Assembly (NCBI RefSeq): GCF_003234655.2 | Contig: NZ_CP126271.1 | Location: forward strand, 620,001-684,000 | Length of the DNA: 64,000 nucleotides | Direction of reading: 5' to 3' | Source of the DNA: Curtobacterium sp. MCLR17_007 | GTDB lineage: Bacteria; Actinomycetota; Actinomycetes; Actinomycetales; Microbacteriaceae | Shown here: positions 61,641 to 64,000 of the stretch, in pieces | Position numbering within the stretch: the stretch's first letter is position 1 | Layout: each line of letters starts with the position of its first letter | The notes under the pieces: model-generated | Told to the model about the DNA's origin: nothing | Seen by the model: only the letters and a program-made list of their open reading frames with translations | Databases searched by the model: none | Program-made: the position numbers and the translations under genes

Positions 61641-62135
61641 TCAGTCGCCCAGGCCGAGGATCAGGCGTCGCAGCAGCCCGGCCAACTGGTCCTGCTCGTC
61701 GGCCGACAGCCCCGCCAGGATGTCTCGCTCAGCCCGCAGCAGGTCGGCGATCGCCGAGTCCACCGCTGCGCGCCCGGACTCGGTGAGCGACACGAGGATG
61801 CCGCGGCCGTCCTTCGGGTCGGTCCGACGGGCGACCAGTCCGCGTGCCGTCAGTCGGTCGACACGGTTCGTCATCGTGCCGCTGGACACGAGGGTCTGTT
61901 GCAGCAGGGTCTTCGGGCTCAGCTCGAACGGCTCACCCGCGCGCCGCAGTGCCGACAGCACGTCGAACTCCCACGGCTCGGTGCCGCTGGCGTCGAACGC
62001 CGCTCGCCGTGCGCGGTCGAGGTGCCGCGCCAGGCGGTCCACCCGGGAGAGCACCTGTAGCGGGGCGAAGTCGAGGTCGTCGCGCTGCCGTCCCCACGCC
62101 GCGACGATGCGATCGACTTCGTCCTGGTCCGGCAT
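61641..62135 (-). CDS. MarR-family regulator
   Basis: A 164-aa MarR protein with a long first helix pair (VDRIVAAWGRQRDDLDF), recognition region LLQQTLVSSGTMTNRVDRLTARG (about 79-101) and wing TDPKDGRGILVSLT. This layout fits the PecS/HosA-like group of larger MarR proteins. ATG at 62135 is chosen as the family start. Signal and targets unknown; PBP4 lies 151 bp downstream. Confidence 0.85.
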   Translation of the reverse strand: MPDQDEVDRIVAAWGRQRDDLDFAPLQVLSRVDRLARHLDRARRAAFDASGTEPWEFDVLSALRRAGEPFELSPKTLLQQTLVSSGTMTNRVDRLTARGLVARRTDPKDGRGILVSLTESGRAAVDSAIADLLRAERDILAGLSADEQDQLAGLLRRLILGLGD

Positions 62136-62213
62136 CCCCCCATCTTGGCCGAAGCCCGCGCGCACGACCACCACCGAGCACATGGGAAGATGGACGGGCG
62201 CCAGCGTGCGCGT

Positions 62214-62285
62214 TCCGCCTTGGTGTAATGGCAGCACGACGGCCTTTGGTGCCGTTAGGTCCGGGTTCGAATCCTGGAGGCGGAG
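62214..62285 (+). tRNA. tRNA-Gln (TTG)
   Basis: A 72-nt cloverleaf: acceptor TCCGCCT (62214-62220) with AGGCGGA (62278-62284) and discriminator G; D-arm GTGTAATGGCAGCAC; anticodon stem ACGGC/GCCGT with loop CTTTGGT, anticodon TTG; T-arm CCGGGTTCGAATCCTGG. CCA is not encoded. Confidence 0.95.
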
Positions 62286-62326
62286 CCGGGGGGCTCGACG
62301 GCGTCAGTCGCCGTTAGGCTCACGAC

Positions 62327-62812
62327 GTGCGCCGAGTCCACGCGGTTGTCGTCCCCGCCCTCGCCGGGGTGCTCGTCGCCCTCACCGGTTGCTCGGCCAC
62401 GTCGGTGGACAGCGGGACGCTCGCCGACTGGCAGCAACAGCAGGACCGGGTGGCCGAGGCGAACCCCGGCGTCCTCGGTGTGCTCGTCTCGAACATCGAC
62501 GCCGGCGAACAGGCGCCGCAGGAAGTGGAACCGGGCGTCCGACTGCAGTTCCCAGCATCCCAACCCGTCGACCATCTGGAGTTCTCCTGCTTCGGCAACG
62601 GGCAGATGCGCGCCGTCATCCGCACGGCCACCGACACCGGAAGCCGAGACACCACAGTCGGTGCGATGCGCTGCCGCGACAGCCCGCACCGCATCGCGGT
62701 TCCCGACGACCCACCCGCCGCCATCGACAGCGTCGCCTGCAGCGCCTTCGACAGCGACAGGACCAGCACCTGGCGTCTCGTCGTCATCGGACAGGCGCAA
62801 CCATCCGGCTGA
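62327..62812 (+). CDS. Small lipoprotein, unknown
   Basis: A 161-aa lipoprotein: hydrophobic signal (5-20) ending in the lipobox LTGC (Cys22). The mature part has three further cysteines (in EFSCFGNG, MRCRDS and VACSAF) and predicted beta strands. No family recognised. GTG at 62327 is six bases after TAGGCT (leaderless). Confidence 0.75.
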   Translation: MRRVHAVVVPALAGVLVALTGCSATSVDSGTLADWQQQQDRVAEANPGVLGVLVSNIDAGEQAPQEVEPGVRLQFPASQPVDHLEFSCFGNGQMRAVIRTATDTGSRDTTVGAMRCRDSPHRIAVPDDPPAAIDSVACSAFDSDRTSTWRLVVIGQAQPSG

Positions 62813-62825
62813 GCCCGCGTCGGCG

Positions 62826-64000
62826 TCAGCGCGTCCTGATCGTCATCCGGTCCAGACGGAACGCGCCGTCCTGCGCGAACAGACCGACCCGTCCGTCCGC
62901 GCGGTCGTACAGGCGCGTGCTCAGCGCGACGGCCCCATCGACGACAGTCACACAGATGTCGCCGTCGAGGTGCACGACGATCCGGTGTCGGCCCGGTGCG
63001 AGGTCGACCGGGCGTTCGAGTTCGACCGCGTGCGGCACGTCGCCGAGGACCTGCCACTGCTCGGTCCCGGTGGTGCCGCGCGGCCATCGATCGAGCACGA
63101 GGCGGTTGCGAGCGGGTTCGAGACGGAGTGCGTAGCCGTGCTCGCCGTCGTCGGTCGTCCGCAGCAGGATGCCGAAGGACCCCGTGTCCGGTGCGAGGTC
63201 GACGTCCACGGTGACCAGCGCTTCGGACGGGAGCCCTGGTCCGATCCAGGACGCGTACCGGGTCACCGCTCCGGTCCCGACCGCCTGAGCCGCGCCGTTG
63301 CGCGGCTCGAGCTGCTCCGTGACGTCGGTCGTGTCCGCGTACGCCGCCTGCAGGGTGTGGGGGAGGTCGAACCGCAACGAGCCGTCCGGACGCTGGTGGG
63401 CCTCCAGGGTCGCCATGGTCCCTGCCCACTGCCAGGGGCCGGCGTCACGCCGTCCGTCCTTCGAGGCGATCCAGCCGACGAAGTACCGAGCGCCGTCGAG
63501 GGCCACCGTCTTCGCCGCGTAGAACGCGCGGCCGTCGACCGTGTCGTCGGCCGGCGCGGTCCACGGGCCGTCCGGGGACGTCGCGATGCGGTAGCGCGTG
63601 CAGAACGCGTCGGAGAACTCGGAGTACACCAGGTACCACCAGTCACCCCACTGGAACACGTCCGGGCATTCCTGGGTGATGAAGCGGTGCGGCTCCCACA
63701 ACGGTTCGGCGTCCCGCCAGGTCACGAGGTCGTCGGACACGAGTCGGGCGACGAGTCCGGACCGGCGGTACGGCTCGTCTGGTCGGCGCGTGGCCAGCAG
63801 CATCTGCCACGGCCGATCCGCATGCGGGCGGAACACGAACGGGTCCCGCCAGTCCTCGGGGGAGTAGCCGGCGAGCGCGGGGAGGTCCCACTCGGGGTGC
63901 TTGGTCCACGCGGTCAGGTCGCCGTCGGAGGTGGCGTGGCAGACGACCTGGGCGTCCTTCGCGTCGTCATCGGTGCTGGTCCGGATGCGGGGGTTGTGGC
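62826..64000 (-). CDS. Glycoside hydrolase family 32 (sucrase/levanase type), N-terminus outside window
   Basis: The C-terminal 391 codons or so of a GH32 enzyme; the start, with the WMNDPNG nucleophile motif, lies beyond position 64000. Visible are the RDP motif in WRDPFVFRP and the EC motif in TQECPDVFQWG (acid/base Glu), the rest of the beta-propeller, and the C-terminal beta-sandwich (about the last 190 residues). It cleaves fructosyl bonds in sucrose, levan or inulin. No signal peptide can be judged. Stop TGA at 62826-62828. Confidence 0.88.
   Translation of the reverse strand, partial: HNPRIRTSTDDDAKDAQVVCHATSDGDLTAWTKHPEWDLPALAGYSPEDWRDPFVFRPHADRPWQMLLATRRPDEPYRRSGLVARLVSDDLVTWRDAEPLWEPHRFITQECPDVFQWGDWWYLVYSEFSDAFCTRYRIATSPDGPWTAPADDTVDGRAFYAAKTVALDGARYFVGWIASKDGRRDAGPWQWAGTMATLEAHQRPDGSLRFDLPHTLQAAYADTTDVTEQLEPRNGAAQAVGTGAVTRYASWIGPGLPSEALVTVDVDLAPDTGSFGILLRTTDDGEHGYALRLEPARNRLVLDRWPRGTTGTEQWQVLGDVPHAVELERPVDLAPGRHRIVVHLDGDICVTVVDGAVALSTRLYDRADGRVGLFAQDGAFRLDRMTIRTR

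Overview
The window is typical high-GC actinobacterial chromosome (GC-rich third positions nearly throughout, dense genes, frequent ATGA/GTGA stop-start overlaps, many GTG and some TTG starts). The gene set (class E sortase, SipW-type signal peptidase, DUF6507/WXG-like secretion locus, SbcCD, PPK2, alpha-E protein, a monoderm RND permease) and the very common leaderless promoters (TANNNT 6-7 nt before the start codon) suggest Microbacteriaceae, most likely Curtobacterium or a close relative; the genus is inferred. I see no rRNA, CRISPR, transposase, integrase or prophage. There is one tRNA (Gln, TTG).

Layout. 0-9.5 kb: partial DUF4097 gene with a double palindromic operator; a divergent YczE membrane protein / MocR-type regulator pair; two membrane protein genes, one a complete RND permease; a 0.6-kb low-complexity gene-free stretch with a 122-nt imperfect inverted repeat; a lipoprotein esterase; a PPK2 kinase. 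9.5-20.6 kb: a DEAD-box helicase with a long repetitive N-terminus, DinB and MarR genes, a SipW-type surface protein and a signal peptidase with an unusual extracellular extension, sbcD-sbcC, and a class E sortase with a small membrane partner. 20.7-44 kb: housekeeping and accessory genes (GNAT, EamA, CPBP protease, RecQ, acyltransferase, M23 peptidase, beta-hydroxyacid dehydrogenase, three MarR-type circuits counting the 12.7-kb one, MFS and DHA2 exporters, SDR, formamidase, PiT phosphate transporter, lipoate ligase, phosphoglucomutase).

44.1-49.5 kb is the most unusual region. A coupled operon encodes an ESX/WXG-type secretion helper candidate, a DUF6507-like protein and a 597-aa polymorphic toxin ending in a CdiA-CT-type RNase A domain. 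It is followed by a string of CdiI-like immunity genes, a decayed immunity fragment, an immunity-toxin chimera, a two-domain immunity protein and a toxin-remnant/immunity fusion. These are linked by overlapping stop-start codons, including a 9-codon bridging ORF, and are visibly poorer in GC than their surroundings. It reads as a toxin/immunity cassette array that has been recombining and decaying.

49.5-64 kb: a small repeat protein; two minus-strand operons (GT2-DUF2064-methyltransferase and MTAP-epimerase) separated by a 44-bp perfect palindrome; the divergent molybdenum cofactor operon moeA-moaC-mogA-moaE; a PLDc_N protein; a palindrome cluster; an ABC-F ATPase; a VOC protein; a PBP4-type carboxypeptidase; a MarR regulator; tRNA-Gln; a lipoprotein; and the C-terminal part of a GH32 enzyme running off the right edge.

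Regulation visible in sequence: perfect or near-perfect operators sit at the promoters of the DUF4097, MarR (three), SDR, MocR and DHA2 genes. Strong hairpins lie between convergent gene pairs, several built on the recurring word GGACGGGAGGC.
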